Below, in pieces: positions 9,131 through 17,388 of a DNA stretch of 39,417 nucleotides. Every line of letters begins with the position of its first letter. The stretch's first letter is position 1. The notes under the pieces were generated by a model, which ran no database searches, was not told where the DNA came from, and saw only the letters and a list, made by a program, of their open reading frames with translations. The stretch comes from JACTUC01 sp964477685. GTDB taxonomy: Archaea > Thermoproteota > Methanomethylicia > Methanomethylicales > Methanomethylicaceae. The translations under genes and the position numbers were made by a program. The DNA lies in the NCBI GenBank assembly GCA_964477685.1, contig CAYZHK010000004.1:1-39417 (forward strand), given 5' to 3'.

Positions 9131-10669
9131 CTAGCTGCGGTTGGCATAGAGCCTGTTCAGCCCCTCCATCAGTGCATTCACCGAAGCCATGACTATGTCG
9201 GCGCCGACAGCCATGCCCCTGGCCATCTTGCCGTTCCTGTCTTCAAGGGTGACCTCTACGGTGCAGAGGCTGTCAGTCCCTCCCGATATCGCCTCGAGCT
9301 TGTAGTTCTGCAGCGTTATCCTCTTCCCAAGGGCGGACTGAATCGCCCGGGAGACAGCGTCCACGGGGCCTGTGCCCACCCCCGCCGCCACCCTATTGGA
9401 GCCGCCCAGGCTGAGCTGGACCGATGCGGTGGGCGTGATTTTGTTGCCGGTTATTATCAGCACCTCGTTCAGCGTGGCCAGAGCCTCAGCCTCCCTGACG
9501 CTGCCAAGCACACCTTCCACTATGGCGATGACATCGTCCTCGGTGATCTTCTTCTTGTGGACGGTCACATCCCTGACCTTCTCCACGACCGCCGCGATCT
9601 GCTCGTCGCTCAGGTTGTACCTCTGCTTCACGAAGGAGGCCACCGCGTGCTTCCCCGTGTGCTTGCCCATCACAATCCTCCTCTTCTGCCCCACCATCTC
9701 CGGGGTCAGGGGTTCGTAGCTCTCAGCCTTGGCCAGCACGCCGTGGACATGTATCCCTGCCTCGTGGGCGAAGGCATTGTCCCCGACTATGGGATAGTTG
9801 GGCATCAGCTTCACCATGCTGAACCTCTCCACCAGCTTAGAGGTCTCCTTCAGCCTATCCAGCCTTATGCCGGTCTTCACGCCATACATTGCCTTGAGCG
9901 CGGTGGCAGTCTGCTCGACGCTGGCGTTTCCGCCCCTCTCGCCCAGCCCGTTTATGGTCGTGTGGACCTGGGACGCCCCTGCCTTCACCCCTGCCAGCGT
10001 GTTGGCCACCGCGAGGCCGAAGTCATTATGGCAATGCATGGATATTGGCTTCTTCAGCTTTCCCTTGAGGCTCCTGATCAGCTCGTACATGGCCTCGGGC
10101 TCCATCACCCCAACGGTATCGGGAACATTGTGCACATCCGCACCTACGCCCTCCACCGAGGTGTAGAACCGCAGAAGCCTTTCCAAGGGAGTCCTGGTTG
10201 CATCCTCGCAGGAAAACTCGCACTCGAGGCCGTGGGACTTCACATACTCGGCTGTGGCCACCGCCTGCTCCAGTGCCTTCTCCTCGGCCATTCTGAGCTT
10301 GTACTTGAGGTGGATGTCGGAGGTGGCTATGAAGATATGGGCCCGCCCCACGTCAGCCTTGAGGCAGGCATCCACGTCGGCCGTGACGCATCTGGCCAGG
10401 CCGCAGATCTTCGCATTGAGGCCGAGACCCTTGATTTTCCGGATTGTCTCAGTCTCCTCCTCAGAATTAACAGGGAACCCTCCCTCTATGAAGTCTACGC
10501 CGAGCTCATCCAGCTTCTTCGCTATCTCCAGCTTCTCCTCAAGCGTGAAGCACACCCCCGGCGTCTGCTCTCCATCCCGCAGGGTTGTGTCAAAGACACT
10601 GACCCTGGCAGCGAATTTCGATCTCTCCCTGATGGGCGAGATGAAGTCGCTCACGAAGACCCCTTCCAT
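9131..10669 (-). CDS. 2-isopropylmalate synthase family (LeuA or CimA type)
   Basis: The 512-residue protein has the DRE-TIM aldolase core starting VFDTTLRDGEQTPGV (near residue 25), the metal-binding MHCHNDFGLAVANT and NGLGERGGNASVEQ, and GDNAFAHEAGIHVHGVLA. The C-terminus is a LeuA regulatory domain. The family condenses acetyl-CoA with a 2-oxoacid. 2-Isopropylmalate synthase (leucine), citramalate synthase (isoleucine) and homocitrate synthase (AksA, coenzyme B side chain) are close relatives in methanogens. The C-terminal regulatory domain favours LeuA or CimA over AksA. It is not in an operon here. Confidence 0.85.
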   Translation of the reverse strand: MEGVFVSDFISPIRERSKFAARVSVFDTTLRDGEQTPGVCFTLEEKLEIAKKLDELGVDFIEGGFPVNSEEETETIRKIKGLGLNAKICGLARCVTADVDACLKADVGRAHIFIATSDIHLKYKLRMAEEKALEQAVATAEYVKSHGLECEFSCEDATRTPLERLLRFYTSVEGVGADVHNVPDTVGVMEPEAMYELIRSLKGKLKKPISMHCHNDFGLAVANTLAGVKAGASQVHTTINGLGERGGNASVEQTATALKAMYGVKTGIRLDRLKETSKLVERFSMVKLMPNYPIVGDNAFAHEAGIHVHGVLAKAESYEPLTPEMVGQKRRIVMGKHTGKHAVASFVKQRYNLSDEQIAAVVEKVRDVTVHKKKITEDDVIAIVEGVLGSVREAEALATLNEVLIITGNKITPTASVQLSLGGSNRVAAGVGTGPVDAVSRAIQSALGKRITLQNYKLEAISGGTDSLCTVEVTLEDRNGKMARGMAVGADIVMASVNALMEGLNRLYANRS

Positions 10670-10745
10670 GGCAAAACACCCTGCACAGGACTAAATAGTA
10701 AAGACCTTCCAACGTATAAACTCTGGGTTAAGATTATAATCGACC

Positions 10746-11138
10746 ATGAGAAATAGTAGTCAGGTGAAATCCTTGAAGAAAGAACTATCAAAGAAGTTTG
10801 ACAAGAAGATGGGCTTCACTCCCGCAATCATGAACATCGCCACAGAGCTGGATCCGAAGCTCGAGGCTTTCTATGAGTTCTGCGACAGCACCATACAGGA
10901 CGACGGCGCCATGCCCTCGAAGTACAAAATGCTGATAATCATGGCCATGGGCGCCCAGAGGCACTGCCAGGAGTGCGTCGTCTCTGCCATGCGCAGCGCC
11001 CACAAGAAGGGGGCAACAGAGGCTGAGATACTGGACGCGGTGCGGTGCATAGCGGTGGCCGGCGGGGCGCCAGCCATCACAGCCTGCAAGGATGCCCTCG
11101 CGATGCTGAAGGAGAAAAAGTTTGGTGGAACATGCTAG
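10746..11138 (+). CDS. AhpD-like / carboxymuconolactone decarboxylase-family protein
   Basis: This 130-residue all-helical protein carries a CQECVVSAMRSAHKKGATE segment, the CxxC plus downstream histidine pattern of AhpD-like proteins, which are peroxidase or thiol-disulfide partners. The specific reaction is unknown. A TATA-like GTATAAACT lies about 30 bases before the ATG, giving a very short leader. It ends 7 bases before the convergent tbp stop. Confidence 0.75.
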   Translation: MRNSSQVKSLKKELSKKFDKKMGFTPAIMNIATELDPKLEAFYEFCDSTIQDDGAMPSKYKMLIIMAMGAQRHCQECVVSAMRSAHKKGATEAEILDAVRCIAVAGGAPAITACKDALAMLKEKKFGGTC

Positions 11139-11145
11139 GCAGGCT

Positions 11146-11694
11146 TCACTCGTATAGGACCCCCAGGTCCTTCAGCTTCTGGTATATTTTTTCCACGGCT
11201 ATCTTTACCTCGTCCTCGTGCTTTGCCCCCGTGCAGACCATCTTCCCGGAGGAGAAGATGAGGAGCACAACCTTGGGCACATCCATCCTATAGATGAGCC
11301 CGGGGAATTGCTCCGGCTCATACATCACATTCTCCAGGAGGAAAGCAGCCTTCTCCAGGTTGACCTCCGCGTTCAGGTTGGCCGAAGCGACGATGTTCTG
11401 TATCAGGATCTCTGGGGTTCCGATTATCACAATATTCCGGTCCTTGAGGTTCTTGATTATCTTCTTGACTGCATTGTGGACCTCCTTCTCGGACTTTGCC
11501 CCCGTGCAGACCATCTTCCCGGAGGAGAAGATGAGGGTCGCGGTCCTGGGCTTCGAGATGCGGTAGACGAGGCCAGGGAACTGCTCAGGGTTGTACTCCA
11601 CACCAGGAACATTCCCCGATATCGCGTCCAGATCTATGCTCTGGTTCATAGTCACCGAAGCTACAACATTCTCGATTCTGACTGAAGGCTTCAA
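11146..11694 (-). CDS. tbp: TATA-box-binding protein
   Basis: The 182-residue protein consists of two tandem repeats. The first contains QFPGLVYRISKPRTATLIF and the second QFPGLIYRMDVPKVVLLIF, each followed by SSGKMVCTGAK and a helix. It is the basal archaeal transcription factor that recognises TATA boxes. There is no acidic C-terminal tail, and the protein ends KDLGVLYE. No ATG fits. TTG at 11694 gives the normal N-terminus KPSVRIENVVAS, with GGGGT six bases before it. The two halves share a 43-bp identical DNA stretch, listed separately. Confidence 0.96.
   Translation of the reverse strand: MKPSVRIENVVASVTMNQSIDLDAISGNVPGVEYNPEQFPGLVYRISKPRTATLIFSSGKMVCTGAKSEKEVHNAVKKIIKNLKDRNIVIIGTPEILIQNIVASANLNAEVNLEKAAFLLENVMYEPEQFPGLIYRMDVPKVVLLIFSSGKMVCTGAKHEDEVKIAVEKIYQKLKDLGVLYE
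11221..11263. repeat. 43-bp exact direct repeat, copy 1 (inside tbp)
   Basis: The sequence starting CTTTGCCCCCGTGCAGACCA at 11221 is repeated without mismatch at 11494-11536. Both copies encode the same part of the TBP fold, the SSGKMVCTGAK strand-loop. Confidence 0.9.
11494..11536. repeat. 43-bp exact direct repeat, copy 2 (inside tbp)
   Basis: This is the second copy of the 43-bp repeat at 11221-11263, in the N-terminal half of the minus-strand tbp gene. Synonymous positions are identical as well as the encoded residues. Confidence 0.9.
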
Positions 11695-11730
11695 GAAAAT
11701 ACCCCATTCTGGAAAATTGATATTAACTTA

Positions 11731-11748
11731 AAACCCCGCGGGGGGTTT
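11731..11748 (-). terminator. Terminator hairpin of the por-signal peptidase operon
   Basis: AAACCCC at 11731-11737 and GGGGTTT at 11742-11748 form a 7-bp stem with a 4-base loop (18 bases in all). Read leftward, it overlaps the signal peptidase TAA and is followed by an AT-rich run (TTTTAAGTTAATATC). That run may also be the tbp promoter. Confidence 0.6.
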
Positions 11749-12358
11749 ATAAAGGTTGTTTATCTTCTGACAGTTTTTCATCTTGGGGACTGGTCTTTTT
11801 CTTTTTTCCCGAGGGGATCAGTATGATAACCAGCAGTATCGCTATTATCAGGGCCAAAAGGTAGCCGTTCCTAAGCCAGAGGAAGAGGTAGCCCACGTAG
11901 GGTACAAACCAGATTATCCTGCCGATTACCCTGTCCTCCGGAACCCAGGTGCTGGGCTTTTGGGCAACCTGGCCTGGGTCTGGTGACTGGTTCGCGTCCC
12001 CCTTGGTCATGAAGTACCATGTCCCGTTTATCTCACTCTTATTGATGGCCCTATGGGACCAGGGAGTCGGATCATAGATTGTGAAGATGAAATAGTCCGT
12101 TATATGCTCGTCGGGGAAGAAGTAGACGAGCACGTCGCCCACAGGGGGCGGACCCACGACAACATCTTCCCCGTCCACCCTCTGGATGAATATCAGTGAC
12201 CCCGTCGGTATGTTCGGCTCCATGCTGGGCGACTGGACCGCAGCTATGGGGAAATTGGTCCCGGAAATGGCCCTTGTCACTACTGTGTATCCCACAACGA
12301 TGGCTACGAAGACAACAACCAGAAGTAGGTAGCCCCTTGCCTCCTTGGAGATCTTCAT
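11747..12358 (-). CDS. Archaeal signal peptidase I (S26 family)
   Basis: The 203-residue membrane protein has one N-terminal helix (about 9-28), an extracytoplasmic catalytic domain and a second helix near residues 155-178 with a lysine-rich cytoplasmic tail. The catalytic serine is in QSPSMEPNIPTG (Ser45). In place of the bacterial lysine there is a histidine in WSHRAINK (His102), as in archaeal and ER-type enzymes. It removes signal peptides from secreted proteins. It starts two bases after the porB stop, so it is the last gene of the por operon. Confidence 0.88.
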   Translation of the reverse strand: MKISKEARGYLLLVVVFVAIVVGYTVVTRAISGTNFPIAAVQSPSMEPNIPTGSLIFIQRVDGEDVVVGPPPVGDVLVYFFPDEHITDYFIFTIYDPTPWSHRAINKSEINGTWYFMTKGDANQSPDPGQVAQKPSTWVPEDRVIGRIIWFVPYVGYLFLWLRNGYLLALIIAILLVIILIPSGKKKKTSPQDEKLSEDKQPL

Positions 12359-12360
12359 CG

Positions 12361-13287
12361 CTACACCTGCTCTTTCACAGGTCCTAGGCCGAACTTCGCT
12401 GCCAGCAGATCTGCCCGCCTCTGGATGGCCTCGATATCCTGCGGCCTGAGGTGCTTGAACCTCCCCTGGGCCTCGAGGTACTTCTTGACTGGCTCCCTCC
12501 GTGGGACCTGGACGGTCAGCCTCACCTTCCCTTCTGCAGCCTCATAGAGCGGCCAGAGGCCTGTGAGGACCGCCAGCTTGCTGTAGTCGATCCCCCTATC
12601 GATGTCAAACCGCCAGCCCGTGGGGCAGGGCGTCAGCACATGCAGCAGGGCAGGCCCATTCACATCCAGCGCCTTCCGGGTCTTGTTCATCAAGTCAAAG
12701 GGATAGGCCGGTGTTGCCGTTGCAGCATAGGGTATGTTGTGGGCAAGCGCTATCCCTACCAGGTCCTTCTTCTCAGTTTTTTGGCCGCTCGAGAACTTGC
12801 CTGCCGGGCAGGTTGTGGTCGATGCGCAGAATGGCGTTGCCGAGCTCCTCTGGATGCCAGTGTTCATGTACGCCTCGTTGTCATAGCAGACGTAGACAAA
12901 GTCATGGCCCCTCTCCATAGCGCCACTCAATGCCTGAAGGCCGATATCGAACGTGCCACCGTCCCCTCCAAGGGCGATGATATTCAGTTTCTCATCAGTC
13001 TTCCCTTTCCTGGATAGAGCCTTCATCGCAGCTTCGATCCCCGATGCCACAGCAGCGGCATTCTCAAAGGCTATGTGGACCCATGGTATCTGCCAGGCGC
13101 TCTGCGGGAAATTGGATGTGGCGACCTCGACGCAGCCGGTGGATGACACAACAACGGTGTTCTTGCCGGCCACCTTCAGTATCTGCCTGATGGCGGTGGC
13201 TGCGGTGCAGCCCGCGCATAGCCTGTGTGCTGGGGCAAGATATTCCTCCTTGGGCACGTCCTTCATGGACCTGTACTGGGAGCTCAT
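12361..13287 (-). CDS. porB: Pyruvate/2-oxoacid:ferredoxin oxidoreductase, beta subunit
   Basis: The 308-residue TPP-binding subunit shows CAGCTAATAIRQIL, GCVEVATSNFPQSAW and the TPP motif from GGDGGTFDIG to YDNEAYMNTG. It also has RSSATPFCASTTTCPAGK and the CPTGW segment typical of PorB. With PorA, PorD and PorG it interconverts 2-oxoacids and acyl-CoA using ferredoxin. Its ATG overlaps the porA stop (ATGA). The substrate is probably pyruvate, but related 2-oxoacid enzymes cannot be excluded. Confidence 0.9.
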   Translation of the reverse strand: MSSQYRSMKDVPKEEYLAPAHRLCAGCTAATAIRQILKVAGKNTVVVSSTGCVEVATSNFPQSAWQIPWVHIAFENAAAVASGIEAAMKALSRKGKTDEKLNIIALGGDGGTFDIGLQALSGAMERGHDFVYVCYDNEAYMNTGIQRSSATPFCASTTTCPAGKFSSGQKTEKKDLVGIALAHNIPYAATATPAYPFDLMNKTRKALDVNGPALLHVLTPCPTGWRFDIDRGIDYSKLAVLTGLWPLYEAAEGKVRLTVQVPRREPVKKYLEAQGRFKHLRPQDIEAIQRRADLLAAKFGLGPVKEQV

Positions 13288-14450
13288 TCTCTCAACCCCG
13301 CATAGATCGTACTGCTCGCATGTCCGGAACGACCTGCCGCTTCTGTCTTTGAGAACATCATCTCGAACTCACTCTCTGAGATGTCCCTCCCGCCTAGGCC
13401 CGCAACGAAGCCCTGCAAAACAGGCCTGCTTGCAGAGCCGTAAAGGCAGGAGGCAACATCAGCAAGCAGAGGGCTCACCGGCCCCCCCGGGGTGACGGCG
13501 CGGTCCATTACTCCTACGGCCTTCAAACCCCCCAGCACCTGCCCCAGGATATCCGATGGGAATGGCCTGAAGGTCCTAATCGAGACAACGCCCACCTTCT
13601 CCCCCCTGGACCGGAGCCTCTCGGCAACAACCCTGGCGGTACCAGTCATTGACCCCATTGTCAATAGGGCGTAATCGGCACCCTTCATGAAGTAGGTGTA
13701 TATATCCGCATAGTCCCTACCAAACCGCCTGTTGTACTCCGCCTGCATCGCCCTTAACATCCCACGGGATCGTTCGATGGCATCCACCGCTTGGTATTTC
13801 ATTTCGTAGTAGTATTCGGGGGGGCCCACGACCCCCGTGCTGTAGGAGAGGCGTGGCGAGACCCGGTTCAGCATCGGCTTTGAGGGGATGTAGGACCTCA
13901 CGGCTTCCTCGTCGGGCAGCTCAACTGGCTCGTAGGTGTGACTAACAATGAAACCATCAATATTGACCATGACTGGCAGCCGCATCTCCTCGGCAACCTT
14001 GAAGGCAAGCACAGTGGTGTCAAACGCCTCCTGGGCCGACGAAGCCCACAGCTGGATCCAGCCGGAGTCACGCTCCGCCATGGCATCGCTGTGGTCATTC
14101 CAGATGTTCAAGGGGGCCGAAAGGGATCTGTTGACATTGGCAAGGACAATGGGCGTCCTCAAGGCGGAGGCCATGAAGAGCACTTCATGCATGTACGCGA
14201 GCCCCTGGGATGATGTGGCCGTGAATACCCTTGCGCCAGTCAGCGATGCACCTACGCAGGCGCTCATTGCCGAGTGCTCGGACTCCACATTCACGTACTC
14301 GGCGTTGAGTTCGCCGTTTGCAACAAAATCGGAAAGCTTCTCCACAATGGTAGTCTGCGGAGTGATGGGGTATGCTGCGACAACGTCCACATCCGCCATC
14401 CTTACGGCGTGGGCGATCGCGTAATTCCCGCTGAGACCAACCCTTGCCAT
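13284..14450 (-). CDS. porA: Pyruvate/2-oxoacid:ferredoxin oxidoreductase, alpha subunit
   Basis: The 388-residue protein begins MARVGLSGNYAIAHAVRMAD and has the family motif AAYPITPQTTIVE. It also has NVESEHSAMSACVGASLTGA with TATSSQGLAYMHEV, and the GSMTGTARVVAERLRSRG domain that contacts CoA. It forms the pyrimidine half of the TPP site with PorB. ATG at 14450 overlaps the porD stop by one base (TAATG). The longer upstream open frame is only the porD region in another frame. Confidence 0.9.
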   Translation of the reverse strand: MARVGLSGNYAIAHAVRMADVDVVAAYPITPQTTIVEKLSDFVANGELNAEYVNVESEHSAMSACVGASLTGARVFTATSSQGLAYMHEVLFMASALRTPIVLANVNRSLSAPLNIWNDHSDAMAERDSGWIQLWASSAQEAFDTTVLAFKVAEEMRLPVMVNIDGFIVSHTYEPVELPDEEAVRSYIPSKPMLNRVSPRLSYSTGVVGPPEYYYEMKYQAVDAIERSRGMLRAMQAEYNRRFGRDYADIYTYFMKGADYALLTMGSMTGTARVVAERLRSRGEKVGVVSIRTFRPFPSDILGQVLGGLKAVGVMDRAVTPGGPVSPLLADVASCLYGSASRPVLQGFVAGLGGRDISESEFEMMFSKTEAAGRSGHASSTIYAGLRE

Positions 14451-14740
14451 TATCTTTCCTCCTTCACCATAGTTATGGCCTTTACGGCGCAGGCGCGGCT
14501 GCAGATGCCGCATCCCTTGCAATAGGTCAGGTCAATGTCGTAGCTTCCATCTGGATTATATTTTATCGCTGTATCGGGGCAGAAGATCCAACACAAGCCG
14601 CACTTCGTACATTTGGCTTTATCCTTAACCGGGCGAAGAGTCCGCCACGACTGGACATCAAAGCCCACTGAGCTGCCCGGCTCTTCCACGGCACCACCTT
14701 CCGGTATCCCCTTCCACCCCTTCAACTTCTGCTTGCTCAT
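14450..14740 (-). CDS. porD: Pyruvate/2-oxoacid:ferredoxin oxidoreductase, delta (ferredoxin-like) subunit
   Basis: The 96-residue protein carries two 4Fe-4S motifs, CTKCGLCWIFCPD near residue 44 and CKGCGICSRACAV near residue 73, preceded by a 40-residue extension. It relays electrons from the TPP centre to external ferredoxin. The second motif has Ala instead of the usual Pro after the last cysteine. It overlaps porG by four bases. Confidence 0.9.
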   Translation of the reverse strand: MSKQKLKGWKGIPEGGAVEEPGSSVGFDVQSWRTLRPVKDKAKCTKCGLCWIFCPDTAIKYNPDGSYDIDLTYCKGCGICSRACAVKAITMVKEER

Positions 14741-15300
14741 TTTAAACTGCTCCTCAAGTAAATTCTTGTCTGCTGGTATGCGCTCATAACGGCGTTGACA
14801 TTCTTCTCGGCAAACGCCTTGAACCTCTCGTTGAAAATGGCCTGGAGAGTGTCGAGCTTCACAACCCCTGTTGCCTTCACCAGTGCCCCAAGGATCGCCG
14901 TATTGGTGATTGGCGAGCCCAATTCCTTGATGGCGATGCTGGTGGCATCCACTGTGGCTATCTTCCCGGCCGAGCTGAAGCTGGATTGGAAGCTTGCGGG
15001 CTCGGCGGCCGTGTTGAGGACCACAACGCCGCCGGTCTTGAGCCCCTCGTCCAGCCCCTTCGTGCCCACCAGGTTGGGGTCCAGGACCACAACAACATCG
15101 GGCTGGTATATCTGGGAACGAATGAGGATCTCCTTTTCGTCGATCCTTGTGAAGGCAAGCACCGGCGCCCCCCTCCTCTCGGCGCCAAAGGCAGCGAATG
15201 CCTGGGCATACCTCCCCCCGTTTATCACCGCCGTAGCTAGGATTTCAGCAGCCGTCACAGCCCCCTGTCCACCTCTGCCGTGCCACCTCACTTCGAGCAT
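14737..15300 (-). CDS. porG: Pyruvate/2-oxoacid:ferredoxin oxidoreductase, gamma subunit
   Basis: The 187-residue protein begins MLEVRWHGRGGQGAVTAAEI, the signature of the POR gamma domain, and contains FGAERRGAPVLAFTRI and PITNTAILGALVKATGVV. It is the first gene of the porGDAB-signal peptidase operon, and all its junctions overlap or nearly touch. Its promoter contains a perfect inverted repeat at 15342-15356. Confidence 0.91.
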   Translation of the reverse strand: MLEVRWHGRGGQGAVTAAEILATAVINGGRYAQAFAAFGAERRGAPVLAFTRIDEKEILIRSQIYQPDVVVVLDPNLVGTKGLDEGLKTGGVVVLNTAAEPASFQSSFSSAGKIATVDATSIAIKELGSPITNTAILGALVKATGVVKLDTLQAIFNERFKAFAEKNVNAVMSAYQQTRIYLRSSLK

Positions 15301-15341
15301 AACAGTTCGCCTTTGAATTGGAGTTTAACTACTACAGCCCG

Positions 15342-15356
15342 GGTAAAATATTTACC
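15342..15356. promoter_or_regulatory. Palindromic TATA/operator candidate upstream of porG
   Basis: GGTAAA, three bases ATA, then TTTACC form a perfect 6-bp inverted repeat at about 42-56 bases before the porG ATG. The AT-rich centre could act as the TATA box, and the symmetry suggests a dimeric regulator site overlapping it. Confidence 0.4.
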
Positions 15357-15395
15357 TCAAGGTGCCTGAGGAATTTTATGAAATAATAACACCCG

Positions 15396-15409
15396 CTATA
15401 ATTAAATAG
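15396..15409 (+). promoter_or_regulatory. TATA-like element for the unknown gene at 15442
   Basis: CTATAATTAAATAG lies about 33-46 bases before the ATG at 15442 on the plus strand, back to back with the porG promoter. Confidence 0.45.
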
Positions 15410-15441
15410 GTTTTTCAAGCATAGCATGTGTGCTGGTAGCC

Positions 15442-15885
15442 ATGGAGACTCCTCAACCGGTGACAGTACAGGATTTCGTGGAACAGGGAAAACCCTTTGA
15501 GGTGAAGTTCGAAGGCGGAGTCATGTCCGTCTCCGAAGCCAAGGGCATGTCGAAGATATCGCTCTCGGCAGAAGAGAAAAAGAATGCGAAGATCCGGAAG
15601 TCAGCAAAGAGAAAGGTGCTAAGAGGACACAAGAGCCTACTTGCCAACGCCACCGAGATACTGATCCGAGAGAAGGTCCCGTTCAAGGTAACCTTCGGAA
15701 CAGACGAGACGATGATCCGCTTCGATCTTGACCACTATATCAGGCTCTTCCGCGACAAGGAGGACAGGGTCCCCGACAAGTGCCTTGTTGTTGGCTTCAA
15801 CAGCCTTGAAGAGAAACCCGTCGCTCTTATTAGAGAGCACCTGTCAATCTATCCGAGCATAAGGTTGCTAACCCCAAAGAGATGA
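15442..15885 (+). CDS. Uncharacterised 147-residue basic protein
   Basis: I do not recognise the family. The protein begins METPQPVTVQDFVEQGKPFE. It has a lysine/arginine-rich middle (KKNAKIRKSAKRKVLRGHK, residues about 50-68) and a C-terminal half with alternating strands and helices ending IYPSIRLLTPKR. No signal peptide or membrane segment is visible. The basic patch would suit nucleic-acid contact, but that is a guess. ATG at 15442 is preferred. A GTG four codons upstream is possible. The next small gene follows after 6 bases. Confidence 0.65.
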   Translation: METPQPVTVQDFVEQGKPFEVKFEGGVMSVSEAKGMSKISLSAEEKKNAKIRKSAKRKVLRGHKSLLANATEILIREKVPFKVTFGTDETMIRFDLDHYIRLFRDKEDRVPDKCLVVGFNSLEEKPVALIREHLSIYPSIRLLTPKR

Positions 15886-15891
15886 AGCCTG

Positions 15892-16104
15892 ATGAGCAAG
15901 ACCGAAAAGATTCCGGCAACGAAGCTCTCCGGACTGCTATACGCCATCTCCCTCATCCTGATCGTCTCCCCGACTTTCATCCTTCTTCTGGGCAGCCGTC
16001 TCGCGCCTGGCATCGCTGGATTCCAGCTTCAGATGATCTCGGTTGTGCCTCTGTTTGCTGGCATAGCCCTCTACCTGCTACTCAGGTGGAAGAAGGCTAT
16101 CTGA
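15892..16104 (+). CDS. Small membrane protein with two transmembrane helices
   Basis: The 70-residue product has helices at about 13-33 and 43-64, joined by a short loop and flanked by lysines at both ends. This suggests both termini are cytoplasmic. No known family is recognised. It follows the preceding gene after 6 bases with an ATG next to its stop, so it is likely coupled to it. It ends 5 bases before the convergent carbonic anhydrase stop. Confidence 0.6.
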   Translation: MSKTEKIPATKLSGLLYAISLILIVSPTFILLLGSRLAPGIAGFQLQMISVVPLFAGIALYLLLRWKKAI

Positions 16105-16109
16105 GAACG

Positions 16110-16613
16110 TCATTCCCTGTGGGCCAGCATAAGGCGCCTGTATGCCTCGTTCGTTGCCCTCATCCTGGAGAGGTCCTCCTCCCCCACAGCTCGTATGACC
16201 TTTGCCGGTATCCCCAAAGCCACCGATGCGCTCGGAATCTCCTTACCTTCTGGGAGGAGGGCGCCTGCACCCACTAGGCACCTCTCTCCTACCACCGACC
16301 CCGTAAGGAGGATGGCCCCCATGGCTATCAGTGTGCCGCTTCCTATCCTGCAGCCATGTATTATGCAGCGGTGGGCTATGGTGCACCCTTCCCCCACATC
16401 CACAGGATAGCCTGGGTCCGTGTGGACAATTGTCCCGTCCTGGACACTGGTCCACTTCCCGATCCGGATGGGCTCGATGTCCCCCCTGAGCACTGCCCCG
16501 GGCCAAACGTTTGCCCCCTCTTCCAGCGCCACGTCACCGATGATCAGCGCCGCCTCGTCAACATAGGCATCCCTGTGGACCCTAGGAAACTTACCTCCAA
16601 AACCCCTCAGCAT
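16110..16613 (-). CDS. Gamma-class carbonic anhydrase-like left-handed beta-helix protein
   Basis: The 167-residue protein has hexapeptide repeats from about residue 15 to 125 and a C-terminal helix. The three metal-ligand histidines of the Cam/CamH family are present: His64 in VHTDPG, His81 and His86 in AHRCIIHGC. It may hydrate CO2 or belong to the related acyltransferase-like branch. The acidic loop carrying the proton-shuttle glutamate of Cam is absent, as in CamH. ATG at 16613 gives the family length. The open frame continues 33 codons upstream, but that part looks non-coding. Confidence 0.8.
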   Translation of the reverse strand: MLRGFGGKFPRVHRDAYVDEAALIIGDVALEEGANVWPGAVLRGDIEPIRIGKWTSVQDGTIVHTDPGYPVDVGEGCTIAHRCIIHGCRIGSGTLIAMGAILLTGSVVGERCLVGAGALLPEGKEIPSASVALGIPAKVIRAVGEEDLSRMRATNEAYRRLMLAHRE

Positions 16614-16740
16614 CAGGCGAGCCCTCCAACAGCCATTGCTAAACCTATCCCAAGGAGAGATTTGAACCCATCGCGTCCCTATCGGCATCCGACCGAAAAG
16701 GAAAAAATGCAAGCGCCACAGAGTATCACCGAGGCTTTCT

Positions 16741-17388
16741 ATGGCTCACTCAGACCTGCGTGAACTGATGGGCAACATCTACAGATCCGAGGCGCCCAAG
16801 GGCCCTTCCCCTGCCTATTCGGCTGCCCACGTGGTCAAGCTACTGCGAATCCTCCAGGAAGAGGTGACGATGGGGAGGATTACCCTTGCCAAGCGCCTGG
16901 GCATCGGAGAGGGGTCTGTCAGGACCATAATCAAGCGGCTCCTGGAGATGTCTCTGATCTCTGTGGATGCCGTGGGAGGGTGCCACCTAACCCCAAAGGG
17001 CGAATCGGTGGTGGCTGATCTGGGTAAGGTGATGGTCTCCGCCGGGGCGATAGGGCTCAAGGAGATGGGGGTTGCGTCCCCTGCCTATGCCATCCAGCTG
17101 CGAGGGATCCTGGCTGTCCCATCAGCGACAAAGCTGAGGGACGAGGCCGTCAGGAGCGGGGCTGAAGGCATGATGGTTTTTCAGGATATTCTGGGCAGGA
17201 TCGCCCTCCCATTGATCTCAGAGGACATAGCGAAGGAATACCCTGTCCTCGACGCCACCATCAAATCACGCTTCAGCCCCAAGAACAGGGACCTTTTGCT
17301 GGTCAGCTTCTCCAACGACCCTCTGGATGCCGAACTGGGAGCGCTTTCGGTTTCCCTCAACCTCATCTATTCCTTATTGTACCAATAA
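16741..17388 (+). CDS. Winged-helix transcription regulator, DUF4443-like
   Basis: The 215-residue protein has an N-terminal winged helix (about 25-90) with GRITLAKRLGIGEGSVRTII as the recognition part. It is followed by a predicted alpha/beta ligand-type domain with AIQLRGILAVPSATKLRDEA and VFQDILGRIALPLI. This matches my memory of archaeal DUF4443 proteins, whose ligand is unknown. It stands just before the ABC importer genes in the same direction, 46 bases away, but that gene has its own TATA-like element. Confidence 0.6.
   Translation: MAHSDLRELMGNIYRSEAPKGPSPAYSAAHVVKLLRILQEEVTMGRITLAKRLGIGEGSVRTIIKRLLEMSLISVDAVGGCHLTPKGESVVADLGKVMVSAGAIGLKEMGVASPAYAIQLRGILAVPSATKLRDEAVRSGAEGMMVFQDILGRIALPLISEDIAKEYPVLDATIKSRFSPKNRDLLLVSFSNDPLDAELGALSVSLNLIYSLLYQ

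Noticed and set aside
9089..10756. 555-codon open frame antisense to the isopropylmalate-synthase-family gene
   Set aside because: It is the shadow of a GC-rich gene: no recognisable domain, and the opposite strand encodes a full enzyme with all motifs.
16640..16700. Possible tRNA on the minus strand (GGGTTCAAATC, like a T loop)
   Set aside because: The flanking bases do not form a T stem, no matching acceptor arm is found, and the presumed anticodon hairpin has a 3-base loop.
16614..16712. 33-residue N-terminal extension of the carbonic anhydrase
   Set aside because: It is rich in Trp, Arg and Phe without family similarity. The ATG at 16613 gives the usual length.
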